A stretch of DNA of 64,000 nt from Streptomyces sp. NBC_01549. GTDB lineage: Bacteria > Actinomycetota > Actinomycetes > Streptomycetales > Streptomycetaceae. This document shows, piece by piece, positions 42,537 to 51,021 of this stretch. Made by a program: the position numbers and the translations under genes. Numbering within the stretch: the first letter of the stretch is position 1; each line of letters opens with the position of its first letter. The notes below the pieces were generated by a model. The model was not told where the DNA came from, ran no database searches, and worked only from the letters and a program-made list of their open reading frames with translations. The stretch lies in contig NZ_JAPEPW010000001.1 of NCBI RefSeq assembly GCF_026339955.1, forward strand, positions 3,932,501 through 3,996,500, in the 5' to 3' direction.

Positions 42537-43764
42537 CCTCGTCCCCTCCCCGCGGGGAGGGGACTGCCACGGCTCGCGCCTTGACGTTTCCTGCTTCACT
42601 GCCGACTGCCCGCCCGGAGGTGCTCCGTTGGGGTCTTACACCGGCTCCACAGGCCGACACCGCCAGCCCGGCGGCCAGAATGGTCTTCGCGGCGTTGTGG
42701 TCCCGATCGTGCCGGGTGCCGCAGCCCTCACATGTCCAAGCCCTGACGTTCAGGGGCAGCTTGGCACGGATCAGGCCGCACGTGGAGCAGGTCTTGCTCG
42801 ACGGGAAGAAGCGGTCGATCGCAATCATCTCGCGTCCGTACCAGGCGCACTTGTACTCCAGCTAGGAGTGCAGTTCCGTCCACGAGGCGTCGGAGATCGC
42901 ACGTGCGAGGGTGCGGTTGCCGAGCAGGCTGCGGACGGTCAGATCCTCGATCACGATCGCTTGGTTTTCGCGAACGAGTCGAGTGGTCAGCTTGTGGAGA
43001 AAGTCCCGGCGCCGATCGGCGATCCGCGCGTGGATGCGCGCCACCCTGACGCGGGCCTTCTCCCAGTTCCTCGACCCCTGCCGTTTGCGCGAGAGTTCCC
43101 GCTGGGCCTTGCCGAGCCGGGCACGGTCCTTTCTCTCGAACTTGGGATTGGTGATCTTCTCCCCGGTGGACAGCGTGACCAGGCTGGTAATGCCCGCGTC
43201 GAGGCCCACCACCGTGTCCGTGGTGGGGGCAGGGGCGACGGAGGCCTCGACCAGGAGGGATACGAACCAGCGGCCTGCCCTGTCCCGAGACACCGTGACC
43301 GTGGATGGCTCGGCTTCTTCGGGGAGAGGACGCGACCACACGATCGCCAGCGGATCGCGCATCTTCGCCAGGACGAGCTCTCCGCCCGAGAACCGGAAGG
43401 CGGAGCGCGTGTACTCGGCAGAGTCTTTCGACCTCTTCTTCGATTTGAATCGGGGGTGTCGGGCTCGCTTGTCGAAGAACGCCGTGTACGCAGTCTGCAG
43501 ATGCCGAAGCGACTGCTGCAACGGCACCGACGACACCTCTCCCAAGAAGCCATGCTCCTCGGTCTTCTTCCATTCCGTGAGCATGGCCGAGGTCTCCACG
43601 TAGGAGACCCGGCGGTGTTCCAGCGTCCACGCCCGAGAGCGGGCGTCAAGCGCCATGTTGTAGACCCTGCGTACGCAGCCGAAGGTGCGCGACAGTTCGG
43701 CTGCCTGCTGCGCGGTCGGATAGAAGCGGTACTTGAACGCCCGCTTCACGCATTTGGCCCCCAT
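42526..43764 (-). pseudogene. TnpB (IS200/IS605 family) with in-frame amber codon
   Basis: Read as one frame this gives a 412-codon TnpB, normal length. A single TAG at 42862-42864 (codon 301) splits it; sequence resumes in the same frame with LEYKCAWYGREMIAIDRFFPSS, and CAG-to-TAG is the simplest cause. All RuvC residues are present (Asp189 in VGLDAG, Glu273 in VIEDLT, Asp355 in HDRDHNAA), as is the CxxC...CxxC zinc finger (Cys326, 329, 345, 348). No TnpA is nearby. The frame's own stop falls inside the last codons of purK. Readthrough or internal restart at 42828 is conceivable, but a dead copy is simplest. Confidence 0.85.
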
Positions 43765-43869
43765 GGCTCACACGCTAGTGCTTTCGATGTGAGCTCGTCC
43801 GGCAGTCTGGGAATCTTGCCGCGCGGAACAAAGAAAACGAACCGCTCCCGCACCGCGGGCGGGACATCA
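42533..43869 (-). mobile_element. TnpB-only IS200/IS605 element between purK and purE
   Basis: The proposed right end is GTCAA (42533-42537, read on the tnpB strand) preceded by a perfect 12-bp-arm hairpin (42541-42564). The proposed left end is a TTGAT (43865-43869, read on the tnpB strand) followed by a CCCGC/GCGGG hairpin (43847-43859). The tnpB 3' end and right end are where an omega RNA would be encoded. Boundaries are inferred from sequence pattern only. Confidence 0.55.
42541..42564. terminator. Perfect hairpin, element right end/purK terminator
   Basis: A 24-nt perfect inverted repeat GTCCCCTCCCCG-CGGGGAGGGGAC immediately after the purK stop. It may serve as the subterminal hairpin of the IS right end and also terminate purK transcription. 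Confidence 0.65.
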
Positions 43870-43916
43870 ACCCAGTCCTCTCGGCCGGAGCTGAAGAGGT
43901 GCGCAAGGAGATTGAG

Positions 43917-44447
43917 ATGAGCCCAGTAATTGGCATTGTCATGGGGTCGGACTCCGACTGGCCCGTCATGGAAGCGGCCGCGCAGGCGCTGGACGAGTTC
44001 GAGATCCCCTACGAGGTGGATGTCGTCTCCGCACACCGCATGCCCCGCGAGATGATCGCGTACGGCGAGCAGGCCGCGGAGCGCGGGCTCAAGGCGATCA
44101 TCGCCGGCGCGGGCGGCGCCGCCCATCTGCCCGGCATGCTCGCGTCGGTGACCCCGCTGCCCGTCATCGGCGTGCCGGTCCCGCTGAAGTACCTCGACGG
44201 CATGGACTCGCTGCTGTCGATCGTGCAGATGCCGGCCGGTGTCCCGGTCGCGACCGTCTCCGTCGGCGGCGCGCGCAACGCGGGCCTGCTGGCCGCCCGG
44301 ATGCTCGCCGCGCACGACGAGGAACTCCTCACCCGGATGCGGGAGTTCCAGCAGGAGCTGAACGACCAGGCCACCGAGAAGGGCAAGCGGCTGCGCGCCA
44401 AGGTCGACGGCGCGGGCGGCGGCTTCGGCTTCGGCTCGGGGAAGTGA
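43917..44447 (+). CDS. purE: N5-carboxyaminoimidazole ribonucleotide mutase
   Basis: A 176-residue class I PurE converting N5-CAIR to CAIR. Motifs: GIVMGSDSDWPVM and the catalytic His in VVSAHRMP, then GAGGAAHLPGM. The ATG at 43917 has AAGGAG 6 nt upstream. The C-terminal tail is Gly/Lys-rich. Its stop overlaps the dipeptidase start (GTGA). With purK it forms the usual two-step AIR carboxylation; about 50 bp of leader separates it from the inserted TnpB element, so it may need a new promoter. Confidence 0.95.
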   Translation: MSPVIGIVMGSDSDWPVMEAAAQALDEFEIPYEVDVVSAHRMPREMIAYGEQAAERGLKAIIAGAGGAAHLPGMLASVTPLPVIGVPVPLKYLDGMDSLLSIVQMPAGVPVATVSVGGARNAGLLAARMLAAHDEELLTRMREFQQELNDQATEKGKRLRAKVDGAGGGFGFGSGK

Positions 44448-45661
44448 CGCCCATGGCCTCCCCCACGTCGTCCGCCACGTCCACGTCGTCCCTCGGCGAG
44501 GCCTGCGCGCTGCTCGCCGACTTCCCCGTCGTCGACGGCCACAACGACCTTCCCTGGGCGCTGCGCGAACAGGTCCGCTACGACCTCGGTGCCCGCGACA
44601 TCGCCACCGACCAGAGCGCCCACCTGCACACCGACCTGGCGCGGCTGCGCGCGGGCGGTGTCGGCGCGCAGTTCTGGTCGGTGTACGTCCGCTCGGACCT
44701 GCCCGGCGCGGTCACCGCGACACTGGAACAGATCGACTGCGTACGGCAGTTGATCGACCGCCACCCCTCCGACCTGCGGGCCGCGCTGACGGCCGCCGAC
44801 ATGGAGGCGGCGCGGACGCAGGGCCGTATCGCCTCCCTGATGGGCGCGGAGGGCGGCCACTCCATCGACAACTCCCTCGCCGCGCTGCGGGGGTTGTATG
44901 CGCTGGGCGTGCGCTACATGACCCTCACCCACAACGACAACATCGCCTGGGCGGACTCGGCGACCGACGTGCCGGCCGTCGGCGGTCTGTCGGCCTTCGG
45001 CCGTGAGGTCGTGCGGGAGATGAACCGCGAGGGCATGCTCGTCGACCTCTCGCACGTCGCGGCGACGACCATGCGGGACGCGCTCGACACGAGCGTCGCG
45101 CCGGTGATCTTCTCCCACTCCTCCTCGCGCGCGGTGTGCGACCACCCGCGCAACATCCCGGACGACGTCCTGGAGCGGCTGCCCGCCAACGGGGGAGTGG
45201 CGATGGTGACGTTCGTGCCGAAGTTCGTCCTTCAGGCGGCGGTCGACTGGACGGCCGCGGCCGACGACAACATGCGCGCGAACGGCTTCCACCACCTCGA
45301 CACCACCCCCGAGGGCATGAAGGTCCACCGCGCCTTCGAGGAGTCCCACCCGCGCCCCGTCGCCACGGTGTCGACGGTGGCGGACCACCTCGACCACATG
45401 CGCGAGGTCGCCGGCGTCGACCACCTCGGCATCGGCGGCGACTACGACGGCACGGCGTTCACCCCCGACGGCCTCGATGACGTGTCCGGTTACCCGAACC
45501 TGATCGCCGAGCTGCTGGACCGCGGCTGGTCGAAGACCGACCTCGCCAAGCTGACCTGGCAGAACGCGGTACGGGTCCTGGGCGCGGCCGAGGACGTGGC
45601 CCGCGACCTCCGGGCCACCCGCGGCCCGTCCAACGCGACGCTGGAACAGCTGGACGGCTGA
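44444..45661 (+). CDS. Membrane-dipeptidase-like M19 peptidase
   Basis: A 405-residue M19 (renal dipeptidase family) zinc hydrolase of dipeptides. The metal motif is VVDGHNDLPW (HxD), the bridging Glu region MGAEGGHSI, then THNDNIAWADS, FSHSSSRAVCDHPRN and IGGDYDG. The GTG start overlaps the purE stop; the second Met is 3 codons in. No signal peptide, so cytoplasmic. Coupled to purE by position only. Confidence 0.92.
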   Translation: MTPMASPTSSATSTSSLGEACALLADFPVVDGHNDLPWALREQVRYDLGARDIATDQSAHLHTDLARLRAGGVGAQFWSVYVRSDLPGAVTATLEQIDCVRQLIDRHPSDLRAALTAADMEAARTQGRIASLMGAEGGHSIDNSLAALRGLYALGVRYMTLTHNDNIAWADSATDVPAVGGLSAFGREVVREMNREGMLVDLSHVAATTMRDALDTSVAPVIFSHSSSRAVCDHPRNIPDDVLERLPANGGVAMVTFVPKFVLQAAVDWTAAADDNMRANGFHHLDTTPEGMKVHRAFEESHPRPVATVSTVADHLDHMREVAGVDHLGIGGDYDGTAFTPDGLDDVSGYPNLIAELLDRGWSKTDLAKLTWQNAVRVLGAAEDVARDLRATRGPSNATLEQLDG

Positions 45662-45715
45662 GACGCCGCCCCGCATCCTGTGCGTGGTCCGGTCCCGGGA
45701 GGCCGGCTCCCCGCG

Positions 45716-45738
45716 GCGGACGGCCCCGTGCCGTCCGC
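45716..45738. terminator. Hairpin between convergent genes
   Basis: A 9-bp perfect stem (GCGGACGGC/GCCGTCCGC) with a 5-nt loop, between the dipeptidase and the VOC gene. Confidence 0.6.
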
Positions 45739-45782
45739 TCGGGAGGCCCGCAGGACGACCCGTCCTCGGTCAGCAGGCGCGG

Positions 45783-46142
45783 TCAGCAGGCGCAGAGGCA
45801 GAACGGGTGCCCCGCCGGGTCGGCGTACACACGCCAGGTGCGTGAGCGGTCCTCGGCGTCGAGCGCCCGTGCGCCGAGCGCCAGGACGCCCTTCTCGGCA
45901 GCGTCCAGGTCGTCGACGGTCAGGTCCAGATGGAACTGCTGCGAGCCGTCGGGCGCGGGCCACCGCGGCGGCACGTGGCCGGGGGCGGCCTGGAAGGCCA
46001 GCGAGGGCCCCTCGGACACCTTCAGGTCGACCCAGTCCCCGTCCCCCTCGACCGTGCCGCCGAGCACCTCGGCGTAGAACCCGGCAAGGGCGCGCGGGTC
46101 GGGACAGTCCAGGACGACGACACCCAGCTTGGCGAGAGCCAT
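45783..46142 (-). CDS. VOC-superfamily (glyoxalase-like) protein
   Basis: A 119-residue single VOC domain (LGVVVLDCPDPRALAGFYAEVLGG ... FHLDLTVDDLDAAEKGVLALGA ... YADPAGHPFCLC). It could be a dioxygenase, lyase or drug-binding protein; the substrate is unknown. The 3' end lies in an exact 13-bp tandem duplication (45768-45793) that contains the stop. Divergent from the CGNR gene, whose palindromic sites overlap its promoter. Confidence 0.85.
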   Translation of the reverse strand: MALAKLGVVVLDCPDPRALAGFYAEVLGGTVEGDGDWVDLKVSEGPSLAFQAAPGHVPPRWPAPDGSQQFHLDLTVDDLDAAEKGVLALGARALDAEDRSRTWRVYADPAGHPFCLCAC

Positions 46143-46177
46143 GACTTCCTCCGAGGGGTTACCAACGACACCGACGA

Positions 46178-46238
46178 GTTACCTCTATACCTCTTCAAGA
46201 GGTAACGGTTACTGCATGCTCCCTCATAGGAGGTAACG
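46178..46238. promoter_or_regulatory. GTTACCTC/GAGGTAAC operator cluster
   Basis: GTTACCTCT (46178-46186) and AGAGGTAAC (46198-46206) form a perfect 9-bp inverted repeat with an 11-nt spacer; inside it CCTCTT-C-AAGAGG is a smaller palindrome. A further AGGAGGTAAC lies at 46229-46238 at the ribosome-binding site. Likely binding sites for the divergent CGNR regulator. Confidence 0.55.
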
Positions 46239-46246
46239 TCGCAACC

Positions 46247-46743
46247 ATGAATGACCGTGCGCCCGCACCCGGCGGTCTGGCTCTGATCCAGTCGCTGGTG
46301 AACACCCTGGACATCGAGTCGGGCGCGGACTCGCTGGACACCGCCGAGGGCCGGGCGCCCTTCGGCCTCGCGGAGGGCGAGGCCGAGGCGGCCCGCGAGC
46401 TGCGTGAGGCGTTGCGCGCGGCCTGTCTGGCGCACGCGGGCCACCCGGCGCACCGCGCGGTGACCCCCTCGGCGAGCTGCTGGCCCGGGCCCCGCTGCAC
46501 GTGACGGTCGACGAGCACGACGGCGGGGCGCGGCTCGTCCCCGCGGCCGCCTCACTCGCGTCGCGTGTCGCGGCCGCCGTCGCGGAGGCGCTCGTGGAGG
46601 GCACCTGGCTGCGGCTGAAGGCCTGTGAGGCACCGACCTGCCACTGGGCGTACTTCGACCGCTCCCCGGCGGGCCGCGGCCGCTGGTGCTCGATGTCGGT
46701 CTGCGGGGCGCGCGCGAAGATGCGCCGGTACCGCGCGAAGTAG
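46247..46743 (+). pseudogene. CGNR zinc-finger regulator, frameshifted
   Basis: Two overlapping frames together make one CGNR-type protein of about 165 residues. The N-terminal ABATE-like part (LALIQSLVNTLDIESG ... ELREALRAACLAHAG) is in frame one. The part GDPLGELLARAPLHVTVDEHDGG ... WLRLKACEAPTCHWAYFDRSP ... CGARAKMRRYR is in the +2 frame. Adding one G in the GCGCGG run at about 46457-46460 restores continuity. The CGNR box reads CGAR. The gene is either a true frameshift or a sequencing error. ATG 46247; AGGAGGT upstream. Confidence 0.8.
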
Positions 46744-46809
46744 GCCGTCCGTTAATACAAAGTGGAACAACTGGCCACGCCGGGGGCCTGGAGCATGGAG
46801 AATGTGCGA

Positions 46810-46852
46810 TGACGGCGGTCCGGCCGACTGAGCCTCGGCCGGACCGCCGTCA
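46810..46852. terminator. Perfect 18-bp hairpin terminator
   Basis: TGACGGCGGTCCGGCCGA / TCGGCCGGACCGCCGTCA with a 7-nt loop between the convergent CGNR and UDP-glucose dehydrogenase genes. Serves both strands. Confidence 0.8.
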
Positions 46853-46910
46853 CCTGCGAAGAGCTGTCAGGTCGCCCACGAAGCGCTGCCAGGCCACTTG
46901 TGAAGCGTCA

Positions 46911-48254
46911 TCAGACGGTGGGGCGACCCATCGCCCGGTACGTCCATCCGGCCCGGCGCCACGTCTCGGGGTCGAGCGCGTTACGGCCGTCCAGGATCAC
47001 CCGGGCCGAGGCGGCCTCGCCCAGCACCGCCGGGTCCAGCTCGCGGAACTCCTGCCACTCGGTCAGGTGCAGGACGACATCGGCGCCGCGTACGGCCCCG
47101 ACCGCGGAGTCGGCGTACCCGAGCGTTGGGAAGAGCCGCTTGGCGTTCGCCATGCCCTTCGGGTCGTAGACGGTGACCTGGCCGCCCTGGAGGTGGATCT
47201 GCCCGGCGACGTTCAGCGCGGGCGAGTCCCGGACGTCGTCCGAGTCGGGCTTGAAGGTCGCGCCGAGCACGGCGACCCGCTTGCCGAGGAACGATCCGCC
47301 GCCCAGCGCCTCCCGGGCCATCTCCACCATCTGGCCGCGACGGCGCATGTTGATGGAGTCGATCTCGCGCAGGAAGGTCAGCGCCTGGTCCGCGCCGAGC
47401 TCACCGGCGCGCGCCATGAAGGCGCGGATGTCCTTCGGCAGGCATCCGCCGCCGAACCCGATCCCGGCCCGCAGGTACTTCTTGCCGATCCGCTCGTCGT
47501 GCCCGATGGCCTCGGCCAGCTTGGCCACATCGCCGTCGGCCGCCTCGCACACCTCGGCCATGGCGTTGATGAAGGAGATCTTGGTCGCGAGGAAGGAGTT
47601 CGCGGAGGTCTTCACCAGCTCGGCGGTCGGGAAGTCGGTGACGACGAAGGGCGAGCCCTCGGCGACGGGCGTCGCATACACCTCACGCAGGATCTTCTCG
47701 GCCCGCTCGCTGCGCACGCCGGCCACGACACGGTCGGGGTGCAGCGTGTCCTGGACGGCGAAGCCCTCGCGCAGGAACTCCGGGTTCCAGGCGAGCTCGG
47801 CGTCCTCACCGGCGGGGGAGAGCTCGGCGAGCGTGCGCGCCAGCCGCTCCGCGGAGCCCACCGGCACGGTGGACTTACCGACGACGAGGGCGGGCCCCTT
47901 CACATGCGGGGCGAGCGTCTCGAAGGCGGCGTCGACGTAGGACATGTCGCACGCGTACTCCCCGTGCTTCTGCGGTGTGTTCACGCAGACGAAGTGGACG
48001 TCGCCGAACTCCCCGACCTCGGCCCAGTCCATGGTGAAGCGCAGTCGGCCGGTGGATCCCTCGATGCCCGCCACATGCTTGCGCAGCAGTTCCTCGAGTC
48101 CCGGCTCGTACATCGGGACTTCGCCCCGCTGCAGCATCTCGATCTTCTCGGGGACGACATCGAGCCCCAGCACCTCGAACCCGAGCTCGGCCATGGCCGC
48201 GGCGTGGGTGGCGCCGAGATAGCCGGTGCCGATCACGGTGATCTTGAGGGCCAT
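46911..48254 (-). CDS. UDP-glucose 6-dehydrogenase
   Basis: A 447-residue enzyme oxidising UDP-glucose to UDP-glucuronate with two NAD+. The N-terminal Rossmann motif is VIGTGYLGATHAA, with FVCVNTPQK, VVGKSTVPVGS and NPEFLREGFAV. The catalytic Cys is in GIGFGGGCLPKD, and the C-terminal domain has FKPDSDDVRDSP. The ATG at 48254 has AGGAGC 5 nt upstream. Provides a sugar precursor for envelope polymers, in keeping with the LCP and glycosyltransferase genes downstream. A related GDP-mannose dehydrogenase activity is less likely. Confidence 0.93.
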   Translation of the reverse strand: MALKITVIGTGYLGATHAAAMAELGFEVLGLDVVPEKIEMLQRGEVPMYEPGLEELLRKHVAGIEGSTGRLRFTMDWAEVGEFGDVHFVCVNTPQKHGEYACDMSYVDAAFETLAPHVKGPALVVGKSTVPVGSAERLARTLAELSPAGEDAELAWNPEFLREGFAVQDTLHPDRVVAGVRSERAEKILREVYATPVAEGSPFVVTDFPTAELVKTSANSFLATKISFINAMAEVCEAADGDVAKLAEAIGHDERIGKKYLRAGIGFGGGCLPKDIRAFMARAGELGADQALTFLREIDSINMRRRGQMVEMAREALGGGSFLGKRVAVLGATFKPDSDDVRDSPALNVAGQIHLQGGQVTVYDPKGMANAKRLFPTLGYADSAVGAVRGADVVLHLTEWQEFRELDPAVLGEAASARVILDGRNALDPETWRRAGWTYRAMGRPTV

Positions 48255-48429
48255 GAGTGCTCCTGGGGTGAATGGCTTCAGTGCGCTGCCCGAGCATAGT
48301 CGGGGCATGTTCGGGCCCCTCATCGGGCAGGTTCCCTCCTGTCGCCAAGCTCACGTATCCCTCCCGTGGGCGGACCCCTAAAATTTGGGTTACTTAACGG
48401 TAATTAGCGTCTTTGGAGCGTGAGAGACC

Positions 48430-49587
48430 TTGGCCGGATCGGCTGATTTCGACCTGTACCGCCCGTCCGAGGAGCACGACATGCTCCGTGACGCGATCCG
48501 CTCGCTGGCCGAGGCGAAGATCGCGCCGTACGCGGCCGTGGTGGACGAGGAAGCCCGTTTCCCGCGGGAGGCCCTGGACGCTCTGGTCTCCTCCGATCTG
48601 CACGCCGTGCACGTACCGGAGACGTACGGCGGCGCGGGTGCCGACGCGCTCGCCACGGTGATCGTGATCGAGGAGGTGGCGCGTGTGTGTGCCAGCTCCT
48701 CCCTGATCCCGGCCGTGAACAAGCTGGGCTCGCTCCCGGTGATCCTCTCCGGTTCCGAGGCCCTGAAGCACAAGTACCTGACCCCCCTCGCCAAGGGCGA
48801 CGGGATGTTCTCGTACTGCCTCTCCGAGCCGGACGCTGGCTCGGACGCGGCGGGCATGAAGACGAAGGCCGTCCGTGACGGCGACGACTACGTCCTCAAC
48901 GGTGTGAAGCGCTGGATCACCAACGCGGGCGAGTCCGAGTACTACACGGTGATGGCGGTCACCGACCCCACCAAGCGCTCGAAGGGCATCTCGGCCTTCG
49001 TCGTCGAGAAGTCGGACGAGGGCGTCTCCTTCGGCGCCCCCGAGAAGAAGCTCGGCATCAAGGGCAGCCCGACCCGCGAGGTCTACCTCGACAACGTCCG
49101 CATCCCGGCCGACCGCATGATCGGCGAGGAGGGCACCGGCTTCGCCACGGCCATGAAGACCCTGGACCACACCCGCATCACGATCGCCGCGCAGGCGCTG
49201 GGCATCGCGCAGGGCGCCCTCGACTACGCCAAGGGCTATGTCCAGGAGCGCAAGCAGTTCGGCAAGCCGATCGCCGACTTCCAGGGCATCCAGTTCATGC
49301 TCGCCGACATGGCCATGAAGATCGAGGCGGCCCGGCAGCTGACGTACGCGGCCGCTGCGAAGTCGGAGCGCGGCGACAAGGACCTCACCTTCCAGGGCGC
49401 GGCGGCCAAGTGCTTCGCCTCCGACGTCGCCATGGAGGTCACCACGGACGCCGTCCAGCTCCTCGGCGGCTACGGCTACACCCGCGACTACCCGGTCGAG
49501 CGCATGATGCGCGACGCCAAGATCACCCAGATCTACGAGGGCACGAACCAGGTCCAGCGCATCGTCATGGCACGCAACCTGCCGTAA
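48430..49587 (+). CDS. Acyl-CoA dehydrogenase
   Basis: A 385-residue FAD enzyme introducing a 2,3 double bond into acyl-CoA. Motifs: CLSEPDAGSDAAGMKTKA, WITNAG, and the catalytic Glu in IYEGTNQVQRIVMAR. TTG start at 48430 with GGAG about 10 nt upstream gives the usual MAGSADFDLYRP-type N-terminus; an ATG at 48481 is the alternative. An AT-rich stretch with TTAC-TTAACG-GTAA (48389-48402) just upstream may be an operator or promoter. Short-chain specificity is likely but not certain. Confidence 0.93.
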   Translation: MAGSADFDLYRPSEEHDMLRDAIRSLAEAKIAPYAAVVDEEARFPREALDALVSSDLHAVHVPETYGGAGADALATVIVIEEVARVCASSSLIPAVNKLGSLPVILSGSEALKHKYLTPLAKGDGMFSYCLSEPDAGSDAAGMKTKAVRDGDDYVLNGVKRWITNAGESEYYTVMAVTDPTKRSKGISAFVVEKSDEGVSFGAPEKKLGIKGSPTREVYLDNVRIPADRMIGEEGTGFATAMKTLDHTRITIAAQALGIAQGALDYAKGYVQERKQFGKPIADFQGIQFMLADMAMKIEAARQLTYAAAAKSERGDKDLTFQGAAAKCFASDVAMEVTTDAVQLLGGYGYTRDYPVERMMRDAKITQIYEGTNQVQRIVMARNLP

Positions 49588-49610
49588 CCCACCCCCGGCA
49601 CCAGGGACTT

Positions 49611-49639
49611 GAGGGGCACCCCGGCGGGGGGTGCCCCTC
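49611..49639. terminator. Perfect 12-bp hairpin terminator
   Basis: GAGGGGCACCCC / GGGGTGCCCCTC with a 5-nt loop, followed by GTTCTTG. Between convergent acyl-CoA dehydrogenase and SMI1/KNR4 genes. Confidence 0.8.
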
Positions 49640-49671
49640 GTTCTTGTCCCGGGCGGGCCACTCACGCGTCC

Positions 49672-50232
49672 CTACGCGGCGTCGAACCATTCCTTCTGCG
49701 CGGCCCAGTGCCCGACCCAGCCCGCGAACCCCGGTGCGGAGGTCGTGAACCCGAACTCGGCGCCGAAGGGAACGGCGCCCTCCCCGGTGATGTGCCAGAT
49801 GTGCCCCCGGTGCGGGCCCGTGACGACGAGATGCCAATTCATTCCGCACCCGTCGGTGCCGAGCACGACGGACCCGTGGTCGAAGACCTGCTCGACGACC
49901 GGATCGATCTCCTCGGCCGGCCTCGGGTCGTCCTCCCACAGCCATGCCTCCGTGAGCGGGAACGGCCGGCTCAGGTCGCGCCGCTGCCCGTCGTCGCCCC
50001 AGTCCTTGGGCAGCTCGGCCAGGGACACCAGCCCGTACTCCGGCGGCCCGGAGTACGAACCGTCGGTCACCTCGGCGCAGAACGTCCGGTACGGCTCGGG
50101 CAGCACGATGCCGTGCTCCGCCTCGAAGGCGTGCACGGCCGCCCAGCCGAGCGCCGACTCTCCGCCGTCGTCCACGGCGAACGCCCCGCGCAGCGCCGCG
50201 AGTTCCTCCGGGGTGGCGTGATCGTTGTTCAT
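49672..50232 (-). CDS. SMI1/KNR4-family protein
   Basis: A 186-residue protein with the SMI1/KNR4 (SUKH) fold features: VHAFEAEHGIVLPEPYRTFCAEV at about 40-62, YGLVSLAEL, and GTDGCGMNWHLVVTGPHRGHIWHITGEG. In other bacteria such proteins are often immunity proteins against nuclease toxins, but no toxin gene is adjacent here. The ATG at 50232 was chosen; it lacks a strong ribosome-binding site. Confidence 0.82.
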   Translation of the reverse strand: MNNDHATPEELAALRGAFAVDDGGESALGWAAVHAFEAEHGIVLPEPYRTFCAEVTDGSYSGPPEYGLVSLAELPKDWGDDGQRRDLSRPFPLTEAWLWEDDPRPAEEIDPVVEQVFDHGSVVLGTDGCGMNWHLVVTGPHRGHIWHITGEGAVPFGAEFGFTTSAPGFAGWVGHWAAQKEWFDAA

Positions 50233-50280
50233 GCGGTCATGGATACCAGCCGGCTCTGACAACGCCCGGTGCGGGCGGCC

Positions 50281-50919
50281 TCACACGCCGTTCAGCGCGC
50301 CCCGTAGGTCCTCCGGTGTGCGGTAGTGGACGGTTCGCATGCCGAGGGCGGCCGCCGCGTCCACGTTCTCCAGGGTGTCGTCCACGAATAGGCAGCGCTC
50401 GGCCGGGACGCCGGCCCGCTCGACGGCGATGTCGTAGATGCGCCGGTCGGGCTTGGCGATGCCCACCCGCGCGCTGCTGACCACGTGGTCGGCGAGGTCC
50501 GTCAGCCCCAGGACCTCCAGGTCCTCCTCCAACTGCACCGAGGTGTTGGTGACGAGGACCAGCGGCACCTGGGCGCGAGCCCGGCGCAGCAGCGCCACCA
50601 CCGTCTCGTCGGCGTGGAACGGGGAGCGTACGAGCGCCGTGCTCAGCTCCGCCGCCGTTCCGTCGGCCACCAGCCCGCTCAGGCCCCGCAGGATCGACCC
50701 CGCCCACTCGTCCGGTGTGATCCGGCCCAGCACCAGCGGCAGCACCGTGTCCGGCGCGAAGGCCACCTTCATGGTGGTGCCCTCGGCCAGCCCGGCGGCG
50801 CGCTCCAAGGCGTACAGGTGGGCCGGTTCGTAGACGCGGATCACGTTGTCGACGTCACAGAGCACCGCGTCGAAGGGGTGTCCGCCGGAAGCGGACGGGG
50901 CCGCGGGGGAGAGGGTCAT
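50281..50919 (-). CDS. HAD-superfamily hydrolase
   Basis: A 212-residue HAD phosphatase-like protein. Motif I is LCDVDNVIR (DxD), motif II LVLVTNTS, motif III Lys in GIAKPDRRIY and motif IV FVDDTLENV. The cap region is helical (about 30-95). The substrate is unknown. The preceding gap with the thioesterase is about 100 bp; probably monocistronic. Confidence 0.88.
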   Translation of the reverse strand: MTLSPAAPSASGGHPFDAVLCDVDNVIRVYEPAHLYALERAAGLAEGTTMKVAFAPDTVLPLVLGRITPDEWAGSILRGLSGLVADGTAAELSTALVRSPFHADETVVALLRRARAQVPLVLVTNTSVQLEEDLEVLGLTDLADHVVSSARVGIAKPDRRIYDIAVERAGVPAERCLFVDDTLENVDAAAALGMRTVHYRTPEDLRGALNGV

Positions 50920-51021
50920 GACCTCACCCTGGCATCCCGCCGCGGGAAGCCGTCGGCCAGGGATGCCTCTCCGCCCCGAAGCGCCGATGGGTTCTGTCCG
51001 GCAGATCCTGCCGGACAGGTC

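Noticed and set aside
42526..42828. Separate 100-residue zinc-finger protein
   Set aside because: It is in exactly the same frame as the upstream TnpB part, separated only by one TAG; it is the TnpB C-terminus.
43746..44315. Minus-strand frame upstream of tnpB (ending ...RGKIPRLPDELTSK)
   Set aside because: Mostly antisense to purE; the short part outside has no motif and lies within the presumed element left end.
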